DNA from: Chloroflexota bacterium
GTDB lineage: Bacteria; Chloroflexota; Dehalococcoidia; Lucifugimonadales; UBA2985
DNA length: 40,734 nucleotides
Assembly: GCA_028877205.1 (NCBI GenBank)
Contig: JAPPHY010000001.1
Location: 1-40,734 of the forward strand
Reading direction: 5' to 3'
Shown here: piece after piece, positions 31,776 to 40,734 of the stretch
Numbering within the stretch: position 1 is the first letter of the stretch
Layout: each line of letters begins with the position of its first letter
The notes under the pieces: model-generated
Databases searched by the model: none
Told to the model about the DNA's origin: nothing
What the model saw: the letters and a program-made list of their open reading frames with translations, nothing else
Position numbers and translations under genes: made by a program

Positions 31776-32753
31776 CTACCGCCGCCGCTCCATGACGAAG
31801 CGCGCAAGCTCCACCAGTGAGCGCTTGTAAGTGTTGTCAGGCAGCGGATCCAGCGCCTCGATCGCGCACCGGGAGAAGTCTGCCGCAATCGACGTGGCCT
31901 CCGGTATGATGCCCGAGTTCTGCACCATATCCACCGCTCGCTGAAGGTTGCCGTCATCCGCTCCGTCTTGGAACAGCTTCACAACCGGATTGTCGTCCGG
32001 GTACCGCTCCAAAAGCAGGAGCGTGGGCAGCGTGACGGTGCCCTGCAAGAGATCGTTGCCGACTGGCTTGCCGATTTCCTCCTGGGTTCCTTCGAAGTCC
32101 AGAATGTCGTCCACAATCTGGAAGGCCATGCCGAGGTTGTGGCCGTAGGACTTCAGGCACTGGACCAGTTCCTCGGGCGCGCCGCTCAGGACGGCGCCGG
32201 ACTCGGCTGCGGTGGAGAAGAGCGAGGCCGTCTTCTCGTATATGCGTTCCCAGTAGAGGTCGCGGCTGAACGCAGGATTGAATGCGAGGAATATCTCGGA
32301 GAGCTCGCCCTTGGAGAGCTCCATGATGGTCTCCGAGAAGCGGCGAATGACGCGGACGTTCTTGGTGTCGCACACAAAGGTGGCTGACGTGGCGAACACG
32401 TAGTCGCCGACCAGCACCGCCACGTTTCTGCCCCACCGGCTGCTGACCGTCGCCTTGCCGCGGCGCACCGGCGAGTTGTCCACCGTGTCGTCGTGCACAA
32501 GCGTGGCGATGTGCAGCAGCTCGACGGCCGTGGCCATGATCTGAGGCAGGTCGTGGTCGTGTGGGTGGAACCTCGAGGCCAGTATCGTGATGGCAGGGCG
32601 GGTCCGCTTCCCTGGCGCATCCAGCACGTGACCGAGGATGCTGTTCAGCAGCTCGGCGCCATCGCTGGATCCCCGCTTCCAGACGCTCTCCAACCGCTTC
32701 TCAACGTCGAGAAGCTCCGATTGGATGGGGCCGTACAGGTCGGTTACGTTCAA
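31776..32753 (-). CDS. Polyprenyl diphosphate synthase
   Basis: A 325-residue trans-isoprenyl diphosphate synthase that extends allylic diphosphates with IPP for quinone side chains or lipid carriers. The first Asp-rich motif is DDTVD (Asp88, Asp89, Asp92) in LVHDDTVDNS and the second DDILD (Asp215, Asp216, Asp219). GKRTRP is the IPP-binding site. The family size of about 320 fits octaprenyl/solanesyl-type or heptaprenyl component II enzymes; chain length cannot be told from sequence. It begins 12 bases after metG, so it is cotranscribed with it. Confidence 0.92.
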   Translation of the reverse strand: MNVTDLYGPIQSELLDVEKRLESVWKRGSSDGAELLNSILGHVLDAPGKRTRPAITILASRFHPHDHDLPQIMATAVELLHIATLVHDDTVDNSPVRRGKATVSSRWGRNVAVLVGDYVFATSATFVCDTKNVRVIRRFSETIMELSKGELSEIFLAFNPAFSRDLYWERIYEKTASLFSTAAESGAVLSGAPEELVQCLKSYGHNLGMAFQIVDDILDFEGTQEEIGKPVGNDLLQGTVTLPTLLLLERYPDDNPVVKLFQDGADDGNLQRAVDMVQNSGIIPEATSIAADFSRCAIEALDPLPDNTYKRSLVELARFVMERRR

Positions 32754-32765
32754 CGGCGTGTCCTT

Positions 32766-34448
32766 TCAGGCCGACTCTTGCCCCAAGCGTGCGAGCTCTG
32801 CAGTGGCAACGTCATCGTCAAGCTTGCTGAATAGCGGCGCGGGCGCGGGCAACTCCTGGCCGGGAGGCATGGACTCCAGCGAATGGTCCCAGCTCCAGCC
32901 CTTACCTGTGGCGTCGCCTGGGAAGCCCAGGAGTGCGTGGAGCTTCTCCGAGCTGAACGGCAGGAAGGGGTTGAGCAGAGTCTTCAGGCAGTTGATCACG
33001 GAGAGCAGGACCCAGAGCGTGTTGGCCGTGGCCGCCGGGTCATTCCGGGCGGTGCGCCAGGGTTCGCGCTGGTCGATGTAGCGGTTGGCCTCCTGCGCAA
33101 GCGACATGGCATGCCCCAACGCGGCCCGGAAGTGGCAGGCGTGCAGGCTGTCATCGACGGCGCTGAAGGCCTGCTGGGCCTTGGAGAGCATCTCCCGCGA
33201 CGCGTCCTCCAGCTCGCCCGGCTGCGGGACGCGTCCCTGGAAGCTGCGGTGTGTGAGCGTGAGGACACGGTGCACCAGGTTGCCGAACGTGGCCACCAGT
33301 TCGTCATTGTTGCGCCGCACAAAGTCGCGCCAGGAGAAGTCGGAGTCACTGGTTTCCGGCATGGTGGCAGAAATGTAGTAGCGCAAGGGGTCGGGTTCGA
33401 ATCTCTCCAGGTAGTCGGGGACCCACACGGCCCAGTTGCGACTGGTAGAGAGCTGGCGGCCCTCCAGATTGAGGAACTCGTTGGCCGGCACGTCGTAGGG
33501 GAGGTCCAGCCCGCCGTAGCCCGCAAGCATGGCGGGCCAGATAATGGTGTGGAACGGAATGTTGTCCTTGCCGATGAAGTAGTACCCACGCGTGTCACCG
33601 CCCCAGAACGGCTCCCACGCGTCCGGCTGCCCGTGGAGAGCGGCCCACTCCTTCGATGCGGACAGGTAGCCTATCACGGCCTCGAACCACACGTAGATTC
33701 GCTTGCCGTCGTATCCCGGCACAGGCAGGGGCACGCCCCACTCCAGGTCACGCGAGATGGCGCGGTCCTTGAGGCCGTCCTCAAGGTAGCGCTGCGTGAA
33801 GTTGAGCACGTTGGGGCGCCAGTGGCGCTGCTCCTTCACCCACGATAGAAGCTGCTCCTGGAATGAGCTCAGCTTCAGGAAGAAGTGCTCGGAGTCGCGG
33901 ATTTCCGGCGCGTCGCCGGATATGCGGCACCGGATGTCGATCAGATCCTCGGGGTTGAGCGGCTTGCCGCACTGGTCGCACTGGTCGCCGCGCCCGTCGG
34001 GGTTCGAGCAGTGGGGGCACGTGCCCTTCACGTAGCGGTCCGGCAGAAAGCGCCGGCAGGTGTGGCAGTAGGGGAGCGGCGTGGTGTCCGTGTAGATGTA
34101 GCCCTTGTCCTGGAGAGAGAGGAAGATATCCTGAACCACCTCTCGATGGTTATCGGTCCCAGTTGTGGTGAACAGGTCGAAGCTGATGCCCAGCCGGTCC
34201 CAACTCTGCAGGAACTCCGAGTGGTACCGGTCGACGACCTCCTGAGGCGATACGCCATCCTGCTCCGCTCGGAGTGTGATTGGCGTGCCGTGTTGGTCGC
34301 TGCCGGATACCATCAGGACGTCGTTGCCCTTGAGCCGGTGGTAGCGAGCGAAGATGTCCGCGGCGAGGTAACAGCCGGCGATGTGGCCCATGTGCAGCGG
34401 GCCGTTTGCGTAGGGCCAGGCGACCCCTATGAATATGCGTTCGGGCAT
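32766..34448 (-). CDS. metG: Methionine--tRNA ligase
   Basis: A 560-residue class I synthetase. The HIGH motif is HMGH at residues 19-22. A zinc-knuckle segment with CHTCRRF, CPHCSN and CDQCGKP precedes the core, and the KMSKS position reads LSTSRNWAVWVPDYL, a variant seen in several lineages. An anticodon-binding helical domain forms the last third. No C-terminal tRNA-binding (EMAP) extension is present. ATG 34446-34448 (MPERIFIGVAWPYANG) is chosen; the longer frame upstream crosses an interspersed repeat. It heads a unit with polyprenyl synthetase and perhaps the PLD nuclease. Confidence 0.95.
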   Translation of the reverse strand: MPERIFIGVAWPYANGPLHMGHIAGCYLAADIFARYHRLKGNDVLMVSGSDQHGTPITLRAEQDGVSPQEVVDRYHSEFLQSWDRLGISFDLFTTTGTDNHREVVQDIFLSLQDKGYIYTDTTPLPYCHTCRRFLPDRYVKGTCPHCSNPDGRGDQCDQCGKPLNPEDLIDIRCRISGDAPEIRDSEHFFLKLSSFQEQLLSWVKEQRHWRPNVLNFTQRYLEDGLKDRAISRDLEWGVPLPVPGYDGKRIYVWFEAVIGYLSASKEWAALHGQPDAWEPFWGGDTRGYYFIGKDNIPFHTIIWPAMLAGYGGLDLPYDVPANEFLNLEGRQLSTSRNWAVWVPDYLERFEPDPLRYYISATMPETSDSDFSWRDFVRRNNDELVATFGNLVHRVLTLTHRSFQGRVPQPGELEDASREMLSKAQQAFSAVDDSLHACHFRAALGHAMSLAQEANRYIDQREPWRTARNDPAATANTLWVLLSVINCLKTLLNPFLPFSSEKLHALLGFPGDATGKGWSWDHSLESMPPGQELPAPAPLFSKLDDDVATAELARLGQESA

Positions 34449-34480
34449 GGGCTGTAGACAGTCCTGCGTGGTGTTTGTGC

Positions 34481-34486
34481 ATTGTA
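34481..34486 (-). promoter_or_regulatory. Candidate -10 of metG
   Basis: Minus-strand TACAAT, 32 bases before the metG ATG. No convincing -35 is seen at normal spacing. Confidence 0.4.
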
Positions 34487-34547
34487 GCACAAAGTGAGAT
34501 TCGCATATAGCAAGCGGGCGCAGGGCCGGGACATTCCGTGCTCGCCT

Positions 34548-34582
34548 CCGCTCATGGTGAGCTTGTCGAACCAAATGAGCGG
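34548..34582. repeat. Hairpin-forming interspersed repeat, copy 1
   Basis: CCGCTCAT and ATGAGCGG form a perfect 8-bp inverted repeat around a core GGTGAGCTTGTCGAACC. A related core occurs at 37767-37792. It lies between metG and rsmI, outside all accepted genes. Confidence 0.6.
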
Positions 34583-34589
34583 AGAAGAC

Positions 34590-35414
34590 TCACGCCTCCC
34601 GCCGCACGCTCAGCCATAGCCTGTATACCTCCCGGCGCGGCAGCCCGCTCTCGGCGGCCGCGCGCTCGCGTGCCTCGCGGGCCGGCACACCGTCGCGAAG
34701 CATGGCACGCAGCATGGCCTCGCCGTCCGCCGTCGGTGGCGGTGTGGCATTAGGCCGACCACCCTCTACGACCAGCGTGAATTCCCCTCGCGGCTCCTGG
34801 AAGTGGGCCAGGCAGTCTGAGATGGCGCCGCGGAAGGTCTCCTCGTGCAGCTTGGTGGCCTCGCGCAGCGCGGTGATGCTGCGGTCACCGAGCGTGTCGA
34901 GCATGTCCGCGAGCGAGTCGCGCAGCCGATGCGGTGTCTCGAATGTCACGAACGTGTAAGGGAGCCGGGACATGCTCACGAGCAGCCTGCGGCGGTCTGC
35001 GCGCCTGCGGGGCAGGAAGCCCAGGAATAGGAAGCGGTCTGCCTGCATGCCGGACACTGCCAACGCCGTCACCACCGCCGAGGGCCCGGGTATCGAGACC
35101 ACCTCCACGCCCTCATCGGCGGCGGCCCTCACGAGGTGGAGCCCAGGGTCGCTGATGCCTGGCGTGCCCGCGTCGGAAACCAGGGCTACGTCGCCGTCGG
35201 CCAGCGCGGCCAGGATGGTGGGCAGCTTGCGGTCGCTGTTGTGCTCGTTGTAGCTCGTGAGCGGCGTGTGGATGTCGTATCGTGAGAGGAGCCGGCGGGT
35301 CGTGCGCGTGTCCTCGGAGGCTATCAGGTCGACCTCTCGCAGGATGCGGAGCGCCCTCAGGGTGATGTCCTCCAGGTTGCCGATGGGCGTGGCAACTACG
35401 TAGAGGGTGGGCAT
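34590..35414 (-). CDS. rsmI: 16S rRNA 2'-O-ribose C1402 methyltransferase
   Basis: A 274-residue tetrapyrrole-methylase-fold enzyme that methylates C1402 in the ribosomal P site. Landmarks are LYVVATPIGNLEDIT at the N-terminus, IASEDTRTTRRLLSRY, VALVSDAGTPGISDPG, the IPGPSAVVTAL loop, and FVTFETPHRL. A C-terminal helical RsmI-type extension ends REVYRLWLSV. AAGGAGG lies upstream of the ATG. It diverges from the DUF503 gene. Confidence 0.95.
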   Translation of the reverse strand: MPTLYVVATPIGNLEDITLRALRILREVDLIASEDTRTTRRLLSRYDIHTPLTSYNEHNSDRKLPTILAALADGDVALVSDAGTPGISDPGLHLVRAAADEGVEVVSIPGPSAVVTALAVSGMQADRFLFLGFLPRRRADRRRLLVSMSRLPYTFVTFETPHRLRDSLADMLDTLGDRSITALREATKLHEETFRGAISDCLAHFQEPRGEFTLVVEGGRPNATPPPTADGEAMLRAMLRDGVPAREARERAAAESGLPRREVYRLWLSVRREA

Positions 35415-35445
35415 GGGGCCTCCTTGCGCCGGGCGGTCTCAGTGC

Positions 35446-35451
35446 ATTCTA
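35446..35451 (-). promoter_or_regulatory. Candidate -10 of rsmI
   Basis: Minus-strand TAGAAT, 31 bases before the ATG; faces away from the DUF503 promoter. Confidence 0.4.
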
Positions 35452-35493
35452 CACGATGCGGCGGAGCGCCCGCGCCGCCCGCGGAGCAGATGG

Positions 35494-35499
35494 TATACT
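35494..35499 (+). promoter_or_regulatory. Candidate -10 of the DUF503 gene
   Basis: TATACT, 35 bases before the ATG. The -35 position is GC-rich and shows no match. Confidence 0.4.
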
Positions 35500-35534
35500 T
35501 CATTCGCGGCGCATCAATTGGGAGCCGTTCGAGC

Positions 35535-35828
35535 ATGAACGTTGGCGTTTGTCGAATAGAGTTGGAGTTGCCCGGAAGCCGGTCGCTCAAGGACAAGCGG
35601 AGGGCGGTACGCTCGATAGTGGAGCGCGTGCAGAACCGGTTCAACGTGGCGATCGCGGAGGTGGACCGGAACGACAGCCGTCAGGCGGCGACGCTTGGCG
35701 TCACGTGCGTGAGCAACGACGCGGCCCACGCCAACGAGATGCTGTCACGGGTGGTCAACTTCATCGAGGGGTGCCGCGAGGACGCGGTGCTTGCGGGCTA
35801 CGACGTGGAGCTGGTGTCGGGGCTGTAG
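35535..35828 (+). CDS. DUF503 family protein (YlxP-like)
   Basis: A 97-residue protein matching the DUF503/YlxP family: GVCRIELELPGSRSLKDKRRAVRSIVERVQNRF, then NVAIAEVDRNDSRQAATLGV and a C-terminal VVNFIEGCREDAVLAGYDVE. The fold is a ferredoxin-like alpha/beta unit. YlxP often lies near ribosome-assembly genes, and here it is flanked by rsmI and lepA, both translation factors, which supports a ribosome-related role. The longer frame upstream is rejected because it overlaps the candidate promoter. Biochemical function is unproven. Confidence 0.9.
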   Translation: MNVGVCRIELELPGSRSLKDKRRAVRSIVERVQNRFNVAIAEVDRNDSRQAATLGVTCVSNDAAHANEMLSRVVNFIEGCREDAVLAGYDVELVSGL

Positions 35829-35837
35829 GGTTCTCTC

Positions 35838-37667
35838 TCAGCGGTCCAGCTTGAGCAGGGCCAGGAACGCCTCCTGCGGGATCTCCACGTTGCCCACCCT
35901 CTTCATCCGCCTCTTGCCCTCCGCCTGCTTCTCCAGCAGCTTCCGTTTGCGCGTCACGTCGCCGCCGTAGCACTTGGCTAGCACGTTCTTGCGCAGCGCT
36001 CGCACCGTCTCTCGTGCGATAACCCGGCTACCGATGGCGGCCTGGATCGGCACCTCGAACAGCTGGCGCGGGATCAACGTCCGCAGCTTCTCGACCAGCG
36101 CCCGACCCTGCTGCTGCGCCTTGTCCCGGTGCACTATCAGCGAGAGCGCGTCGACCGGCTGGTTGTTGACCAGCAGGTCCAGCTTGACCAGAGGCGCGGG
36201 CTGATAGCCCTGGAAGGAGTAGTCCATGGACGCAAAACCCTGCGTGCGCGACTTGAGCTGGTCGTAGAAGTCCATTAGCACCTCGGACAGCGGTGCGCGG
36301 TACTCCAGCAGCACGCGTGCGTCCATCGACTGGTCGCCGTCGCCCGAAGTCGCCCCGGCCTGGAGGTACTCCATGCGTCGGAACTCACCCCGCCTGGTCG
36401 TTACCAGGTCCATGATCGCACCGATGTAACGCGCCGGCGTTACTATGCTCATGTCCAGGATCGGCTCCCGCATTTCGGCGAGCCGTAGCACGGGAGGCAG
36501 CTTGGCGGGGCTGTCGACGGTGACCTCTTCGCCGTCGTCGAGGAGCACCTGGTAGGCCACGCTGGGGGCGGTGACGAGCAGGTTGAGGCCGTACTCCCGC
36601 TCCAGCCGCTCCTGCACGATCTCCATGTGCAGAAGGCCAAGGAAGCCGCAGCGGAAGCCGAACCCGAGCGCGGCGCTGTTCTCGGGCTCGTAGCTCAGGG
36701 CGGCGTCGTTAAGCTGGAGCTTCTCGAGCGAGGTGCGCAGGGCCAGGTACTCGTCGCCGTCGGCCGGATAGAGGCCGGCGAACACCATCGGCTTGAGTGG
36801 CTGATAGCCAGGCAGCGGCTGCGACGCGGGCCGCTGTGCAAGCGTAATGGTGTCCCCGACGCGGCACTCGCGCACGTTCTTGAGGCCGGTTGCCACGTAG
36901 CCGACCTGCCCGGCGCTGAGCTGCTCCGCCTGCGTGAGACGTGGAGTGAAGCTGCCCACCTCCAGGATGTCGCCGCGAGAGCCGGTGGACATCATGAGCA
37001 GCTCGTTGCCCTTGGCGATCGCGCCGTCGAAGAGTCGGACGTAGGCCACCACGCCCTTGTAAGGATCGTAAGCTGAGTCGAACACCAGGGCTCGCAGGGG
37101 AGATGGGAGGCCCGAGGGCGGTGGAACGCGCTCAACGATGGTGTCCAGGAGCCGGTCGACGCCCGCGCCGTCCTTTGCAGATACGTGCAGAATCTCGTCA
37201 TCCGTGAAGCCGAAGGCCTGTTGCATCTCGGTTGCCACGCGGCGGGGCTGCGCCACCGGCAGGTCGATCTTGTTCACGACCGGGATTATCTCGATGTCGT
37301 GCTCCAGGGCGAGGTACACGTTGGCGAGGGTCTGCGCCTGGATGCCCTGAGTGGCGTCGACGACGAGGATGGCGCCCTCGCATGCGGCGAGCGCGCGAGA
37401 GACCTCGTAGCCGAAGTCTACGTGGCCCGGCGTGTCGATGAGGTTGAGCTGATAGTCGCCGTCGCGGCCGCGGTATGTCATTCGCACGGCCTTGCCCTTG
37501 ATGGTGATACCTCGTTCACGCTCCAGGTCCATCTGGTCCATGAACTGCTCGGTCATGTCGCGCGGGCTCACGGTGCCCGTGATCTCAAGCAGGCGATCGG
37601 CGAGCGTGGACTTGCCGTGGTCTATGTGAGCGATGATGCAGAAGTTGCGAATTCGTGAGGTATCCAT
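35838..37667 (-). CDS. lepA: Elongation factor 4 (LepA GTPase)
   Basis: A 609-residue translational GTPase that acts on stalled or mistranslocated ribosomes. G1 is [10 protein letters not shown]2 near [14 protein letters not shown]3 DTPGHVDF and G4 NKIDLP. They are followed by domains II, III, V and the LepA-specific C-terminal domain ([28 protein letters not shown] is its signature). Full length. The gene converges with the DUF503 gene (9 bases between stops). Confidence 0.97.
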   Translation of the reverse strand: MDTSRIRNFCIIAHIDHGKSTLADRLLEITGTVSPRDMTEQFMDQMDLERERGITIKGKAVRMTYRGRDGDYQLNLIDTPGHVDFGYEVSRALAACEGAILVVDATQGIQAQTLANVYLALEHDIEIIPVVNKIDLPVAQPRRVATEMQQAFGFTDDEILHVSAKDGAGVDRLLDTIVERVPPPSGLPSPLRALVFDSAYDPYKGVVAYVRLFDGAIAKGNELLMMSTGSRGDILEVGSFTPRLTQAEQLSAGQVGYVATGLKNVRECRVGDTITLAQRPASQPLPGYQPLKPMVFAGLYPADGDEYLALRTSLEKLQLNDAALSYEPENSAALGFGFRCGFLGLLHMEIVQERLEREYGLNLLVTAPSVAYQVLLDDGEEVTVDSPAKLPPVLRLAEMREPILDMSIVTPARYIGAIMDLVTTRRGEFRRMEYLQAGATSGDGDQSMDARVLLEYRAPLSEVLMDFYDQLKSRTQGFASMDYSFQGYQPAPLVKLDLLVNNQPVDALSLIVHRDKAQQQGRALVEKLRTLIPRQLFEVPIQAAIGSRVIARETVRALRKNVLAKCYGGDVTRKRKLLEKQAEGKRRMKRVGNVEIPQEAFLALLKLDR

Positions 37668-37676
37668 GTTGAAACT

Positions 37677-37682
37677 ATCGTA
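37677..37682 (-). promoter_or_regulatory. -10 of lepA, possibly leaderless
   Basis: Minus-strand TACGAT ends 9 bases before the lepA ATG with no room for a ribosome site, the same layout as lipA. No clear -35. Confidence 0.35.
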
Positions 37683-37766
37683 GCACAGGCAGTCCAGTTA
37701 GCACAGAGGCGAAGCGCGGGGTGCGGCCGCGGCCTGCTCATAGCTTGCCCCGCACCCCGATGCGGG

Positions 37767-37792
37767 GGTGAGCATGTCGAACCATATGCGCG
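37767..37792. repeat. Hairpin-forming interspersed repeat, copy 2
   Basis: GGTGAGCATGTCGAACCATATG corresponds to GGTGAGCTTGTCGAACCAAATG of copy 1, in the same orientation, with GCGG near the end in both. It lies beside a separate GC-rich inverted repeat. Confidence 0.55.
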
Positions 37793-37896
37793 GGCTCATA
37801 CTCACCTCTTACTGACAATTCATACTCTTCGACTGCGCTTTGGTAGATTTCCCTCGGGGGCTTTTGCCCAAGTAGCCTCAGCACGGGTTCAGTCAC

Positions 37897-37925
37897 TTGG
37901 GAAACTGACATTTGGCTGATACAAT
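37897..37925 (+). promoter_or_regulatory. Promoter for the NHL protein
   Basis: TTGGGA (37897-37902), a 17-base spacer and TACAAT (37920-37925), ~75 bases before the ATG. Confidence 0.45.
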
Positions 37926-38000
37926 AGTTGGCAGACTCAACTTGCTTGCCAGCAAGACAGGACGGCCGGCACAACCCCTAGGCGCGGTTCTGAGTGGCAC

Positions 38001-40734
38001 ATGAAATTCACCCTCACCAAACTCCGAGTTAGGGCGTCCGCGGCCTTGCTTTGCGCGATTCTGGCCGCTTTTGCAGTCTGGGCACTCTACTGGAATGGCG
38101 ACATGCGTCAGGTTGTGGAGGCTCAAGGGCCGCAGCCCCAGACACTCTCACTGACTCCTACTCCTGGTCCGTTTCCTCCCATATCGCCAGTCAGAGGTGT
38201 AGCAGGAGATCTGTGGGCGGACGTGATCATCGGCAAGCCTGATTTTACGCAGACAGCTCCCAAGAGCGTAGTGCCGTTCAAGGTTAATAATCCAACCGGG
38301 GTGTTGGTTGATCGCTCGGTTGATCCAGGCAGGGCTTATGTCTGGGATTCAGGAAACAGCCGCATTCTGGGGATTGACCTTGGGAAGTGCTATGAGGATA
38401 CCGGCCCCTGCTCCGCAGACATCGTGATCGGACAGCCGTCGGGGTACGATCATGCAGCCTGCAATGGAGACAGTGGCCTACAGAGATTTCCGGTAAGGGC
38501 CGGACCGACAGCAGAGACTTTGTGCGGCATCCCTGACCATGCTCTCAGCCCGTGGGAGGGGTATTCGTTAGTGTCGATGGCAGTGGACGGTGACGGCAAC
38601 CTCTACGTCCCCGACTTCTTCAACCACAGAGTACTGAAGTACAACAGTCCATTCGAGGGCGATACGGTCGCAGATCAGGTATGGGGACATTCCGATTTTT
38701 CGGGCAGGGTGTGCAATCAGGGAACAATTCAGAGCCCCACTGCGGAATCCTTCTGTTTCCAGTCGGACTCAGTTCGGTTCGTTTCAAACTTCTACGGGGC
38801 CGGAGTAGAGATCGATTCCGACGGCAATCTGTGGGTCGCGGACGTAGGCAACAACCGTGTATTGCGCTTCCCAGTGCATCCGGATACGGGCGTGATCGAC
38901 AGTACCGCAGACTTGGTGTTGGGGCAATCCAGCTTTCTTACTGCTGGGCCTGGGAGCTCACTGAATGGACTTCACGCTCCCTCAGCGGTCAGGTTCGACT
39001 CAAAGGGTTGGCTCTACGTTGCCGACGCGGCAAATAGTAGAGTTCTGGTCTTCAAACCGCCTTTTGCGTCGAGCATGAGAGCTGACGGCGAATTTGGCTC
39101 TCAGCTTCGTCATCCAACTTCCCTTGAAGTAGATCCCTCCGACCGGGGGATATGGGTCGTGGACGCAGGCAACTTTATGGTGGAGCTGTGGGATCCCACG
39201 GGAACATCCGTATTGAAAGTCTTGGGTAAGAGCGCCCATCAGCCTGACGGCAATTGTGGTCCGCCCATGCGCGGAGTTGTAGGAGGTCAGCGTTTATGTC
39301 CGATTGGTGGAAGCGTCGGGTTGGATGGACATGGAAATGTCCTGGTTCCGGTATTTCATGCCACAGCCGATGTGTTCCGTTATCCTACTTTGAACGCGCA
39401 GGCCGCAAGCCAGTTGCACAGTGAACCGGATAAGCGACTGTTTTTTCCTCCATTCGAGGACAACTTCAGAGACAGTAAAGGGATTCATTCTGCGAGGGGT
39501 ATAGCAACTTGGCAGGACCAGCTGATTGTATCCGACATTAGAAGGTTGATGTTCTGGAACGGGTTGGATTCGCTGTCCAACGGCAAGCCTGCGGACGGTG
39601 TGATTGGAGACAGATCCGCCGTGCTGGAGTGGACCTACTGCTGCGGCCGAATTAAGGTTGATTCCGCCGGCAGGCTTTGGGTGCTGGGATTCGAGGGCGT
39701 ACACTACCTTGAAGTCTATCAACTCCCCCTGACTGAACACTCTGTGCCTCTTCATACCATTTGGAAGGAGTCGGCCTCCTTCCCGGTACTGGGGACCACG
39801 GAGCGGGTCGCTCTCGGGGGACGCGTCTTCGGCATTGCGCCAGTGGAAACGGGTGGTCACCTCTGGATCAGCGACACGGACAATCATCGCGTTCTCCGCA
39901 TTCGCGACCCGCTCAGAGATCCTGTGGTGGACATCATATTGGGGCAGGAGGACGCCGCAGGTACCGATTGCAATCAGAGACGGCCCACAGGCGCTGCCTT
40001 GGACGAACTCTGTTATCCTGGCGCGTTGACCATCGACCGTTTCGGAAATCTCTTTGTGTCCGACCACGCACTTGAAATTGACGGCAACCTTCGCCTCTTG
40101 GTCTTTTCTGCGGAATCAACGCCTGTAACCATTACCAAATCAATCTTTGCGCCGCCTGCGACAAAGGTTTTCGAACGAGCGGCTGTAGGTGCCACCAACC
40201 TGTGGGCTGACCCATGGGAACCTGGGGCAATTATGCGGCAACACGAGAGGGGACTTTGGGCGGGATTTTGGGCGGCGGCCACGTGGGAGCCCGCCTTTGA
40301 CAGCACGAATAGGATGGTGGTCGGATACAATGCTTATTTGAGTCCCAGATTCGTCGGCGTCTACGACGATCCGCTCGGGCCGGATGAGCTTCCCAACACC
40401 TTTCTGTACGACTTCGGCTCGATGCCCTACACGGCAACCTTCGACGACAACGATAACCTTTACGTCGGAGACATCAATCGCGGGAGAGTGCTCGTGTACT
40501 ACAACCCCTTCAACAATCCTCCTCCGCCTCCAACCAAAGTCCCTCCACCACGTCCAGCGCCGCTGCCCGAGTATCCCGTGACAATTGAGGCCGTGAATCC
40601 CGGTCCACCCAATTGCTTGTTGCGCAGCTCGACGAAAGAACACGAGACCACCCTGGACTTCAGAGTAGACAGGCTTCCCGGCCGGAGCGACCTCACACTT
40701 GAGTTTCGCAAGGTGACCTCGCGGCATAGGGGGC
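38001..40734 (+). CDS. NHL-repeat beta-propeller surface protein (3' end beyond window)
   Basis: An open frame of 911 codons from ATG 38001 to the end of the window without a stop. The N-terminus KFTLTKLRVRA plus a hydrophobic segment (about residues 12-31) is a signal anchor. The rest is extracellular: repeats of the type DSDGNLWVADVGNNRVLRF, DSKGWLYVADAANSRVLVF, DGDGNLYVPDFFNHRVLKY and HLWISDTDNHRVLRI, which mark NHL blades. A Pro-rich linker (PPPPPTKVPPPRPAPLPEYP) leads to a further domain cut by the window end. Cys pairs suggest disulfides. Ligand or role unknown; such proteins are common in Chloroflexota and often bind polymers or serve as scaffolds. Confidence 0.85.
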   Translation, partial: MKFTLTKLRVRASAALLCAILAAFAVWALYWNGDMRQVVEAQGPQPQTLSLTPTPGPFPPISPVRGVAGDLWADVIIGKPDFTQTAPKSVVPFKVNNPTGVLVDRSVDPGRAYVWDSGNSRILGIDLGKCYEDTGPCSADIVIGQPSGYDHAACNGDSGLQRFPVRAGPTAETLCGIPDHALSPWEGYSLVSMAVDGDGNLYVPDFFNHRVLKYNSPFEGDTVADQVWGHSDFSGRVCNQGTIQSPTAESFCFQSDSVRFVSNFYGAGVEIDSDGNLWVADVGNNRVLRFPVHPDTGVIDSTADLVLGQSSFLTAGPGSSLNGLHAPSAVRFDSKGWLYVADAANSRVLVFKPPFASSMRADGEFGSQLRHPTSLEVDPSDRGIWVVDAGNFMVELWDPTGTSVLKVLGKSAHQPDGNCGPPMRGVVGGQRLCPIGGSVGLDGHGNVLVPVFHATADVFRYPTLNAQAASQLHSEPDKRLFFPPFEDNFRDSKGIHSARGIATWQDQLIVSDIRRLMFWNGLDSLSNGKPADGVIGDRSAVLEWTYCCGRIKVDSAGRLWVLGFEGVHYLEVYQLPLTEHSVPLHTIWKESASFPVLGTTERVALGGRVFGIAPVETGGHLWISDTDNHRVLRIRDPLRDPVVDIILGQEDAAGTDCNQRRPTGAALDELCYPGALTIDRFGNLFVSDHALEIDGNLRLLVFSAESTPVTITKSIFAPPATKVFERAAVGATNLWADPWEPGAIMRQHERGLWAGFWAAATWEPAFDSTNRMVVGYNAYLSPRFVGVYDDPLGPDELPNTFLYDFGSMPYTATFDDNDNLYVGDINRGRVLVYYNPFNNPPPPPTKVPPPRPAPLPEYPVTIEAVNPGPPNCLLRSSTKEHETTLDFRVDRLPGRSDLTLEFRKVTSRHRG

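Larger units (their letters stand above)
37668..38000. other. Intergenic region between lepA and the NHL protein
   Basis: 333 bases without a credible gene. It holds the lepA and NHL-gene promoter elements, a GC-rich inverted repeat CCCCGCA/TGCGGGG (37748-37754 and 37761-37767), and copy 2 of the hairpin repeat core. The short minus-strand frames here have no ribosome site. Confidence 0.6.

Noticed and set aside
37738-38126. Two short minus-strand ORFs upstream of the NHL gene
   Set aside because: No ribosome sites or recognisable motifs; they cross repeats and the promoter of the NHL gene.

Overview
The window is bacterial chromosome: GC-rich core genes with tRNAs, interrupted by small patches of accessory genes. 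Several traits fit a Dehalococcoidia/SAR202-like lineage of Chloroflexota: Cys-anchored lipoproteins with Pro/Thr stalks, a GT20 enzyme with an HIPWPDP loop, a two-subunit glycine decarboxylase, an NHL-repeat surface protein and the type of serine recombinase. That placement is inference from gene content and was not tested against any database.

Layout. 1-346: the 3' end of a serine recombinase whose stop codon lies inside tRNA-Val(TAC), a likely edge of an integrated element. 460-3371: minus-strand SDR, methyltransferase and phosphotransferase genes plus a PaREP1/HEPN-like gene. 3392-7203: tRNA-Met(CAT), pheT and pheS with a clear promoter. 7308-9433: a stand-alone Cache lipoprotein, then an adenosylcobalamin riboswitch with its own promoter and terminator, controlling an ECF-type S component and a transcobalamin-like (DUF4430) lipoprotein. 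9487-13841: two coupled GNAT genes, an S51 peptidase, a HAD hydrolase bounded by a duplicated S51 tail, and an M20 peptidase. 14077-18908: a large HExxH lipoprotein, a decayed pheS 5' fragment, an ATPase-TOPRIM gene pair resembling a defense module, and a collagen-like lipoprotein split by an in-frame TGA.

19016-23387: the glycine cleavage operon gcvT-gcvH-gcvPA-gcvPB with a -35/-10 promoter. 23394-26450: a receiver-less PhoB-type regulator, trehalose-phosphate synthase and, convergent with it, trehalose-phosphatase. 26522-29153: an MFS transporter, an unknown protein with an acidic tail, and two tiny tandem desulforedoxin-like proteins. 29332-30236: lipoyl synthase with an apparently leaderless promoter; its product would supply the cofactor of GcvH. 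30252-31737: an amidohydrolase remnant, a small ORF, and a PLD-type nuclease with a restriction-enzyme-like winged helix. 31776-37667: polyprenyl synthetase, metG, rsmI, a DUF503 gene and lepA. 38001-end: an NHL-repeat protein running off the window.

The most interesting points are the B12-riboswitch uptake pair, the ATPase-TOPRIM pair sitting next to a dead pheS fragment, the S51-tail scar after the HAD gene, the PLD-wHTH nuclease without a methyltransferase, and the in-frame TGA in the collagen-like lipoprotein.
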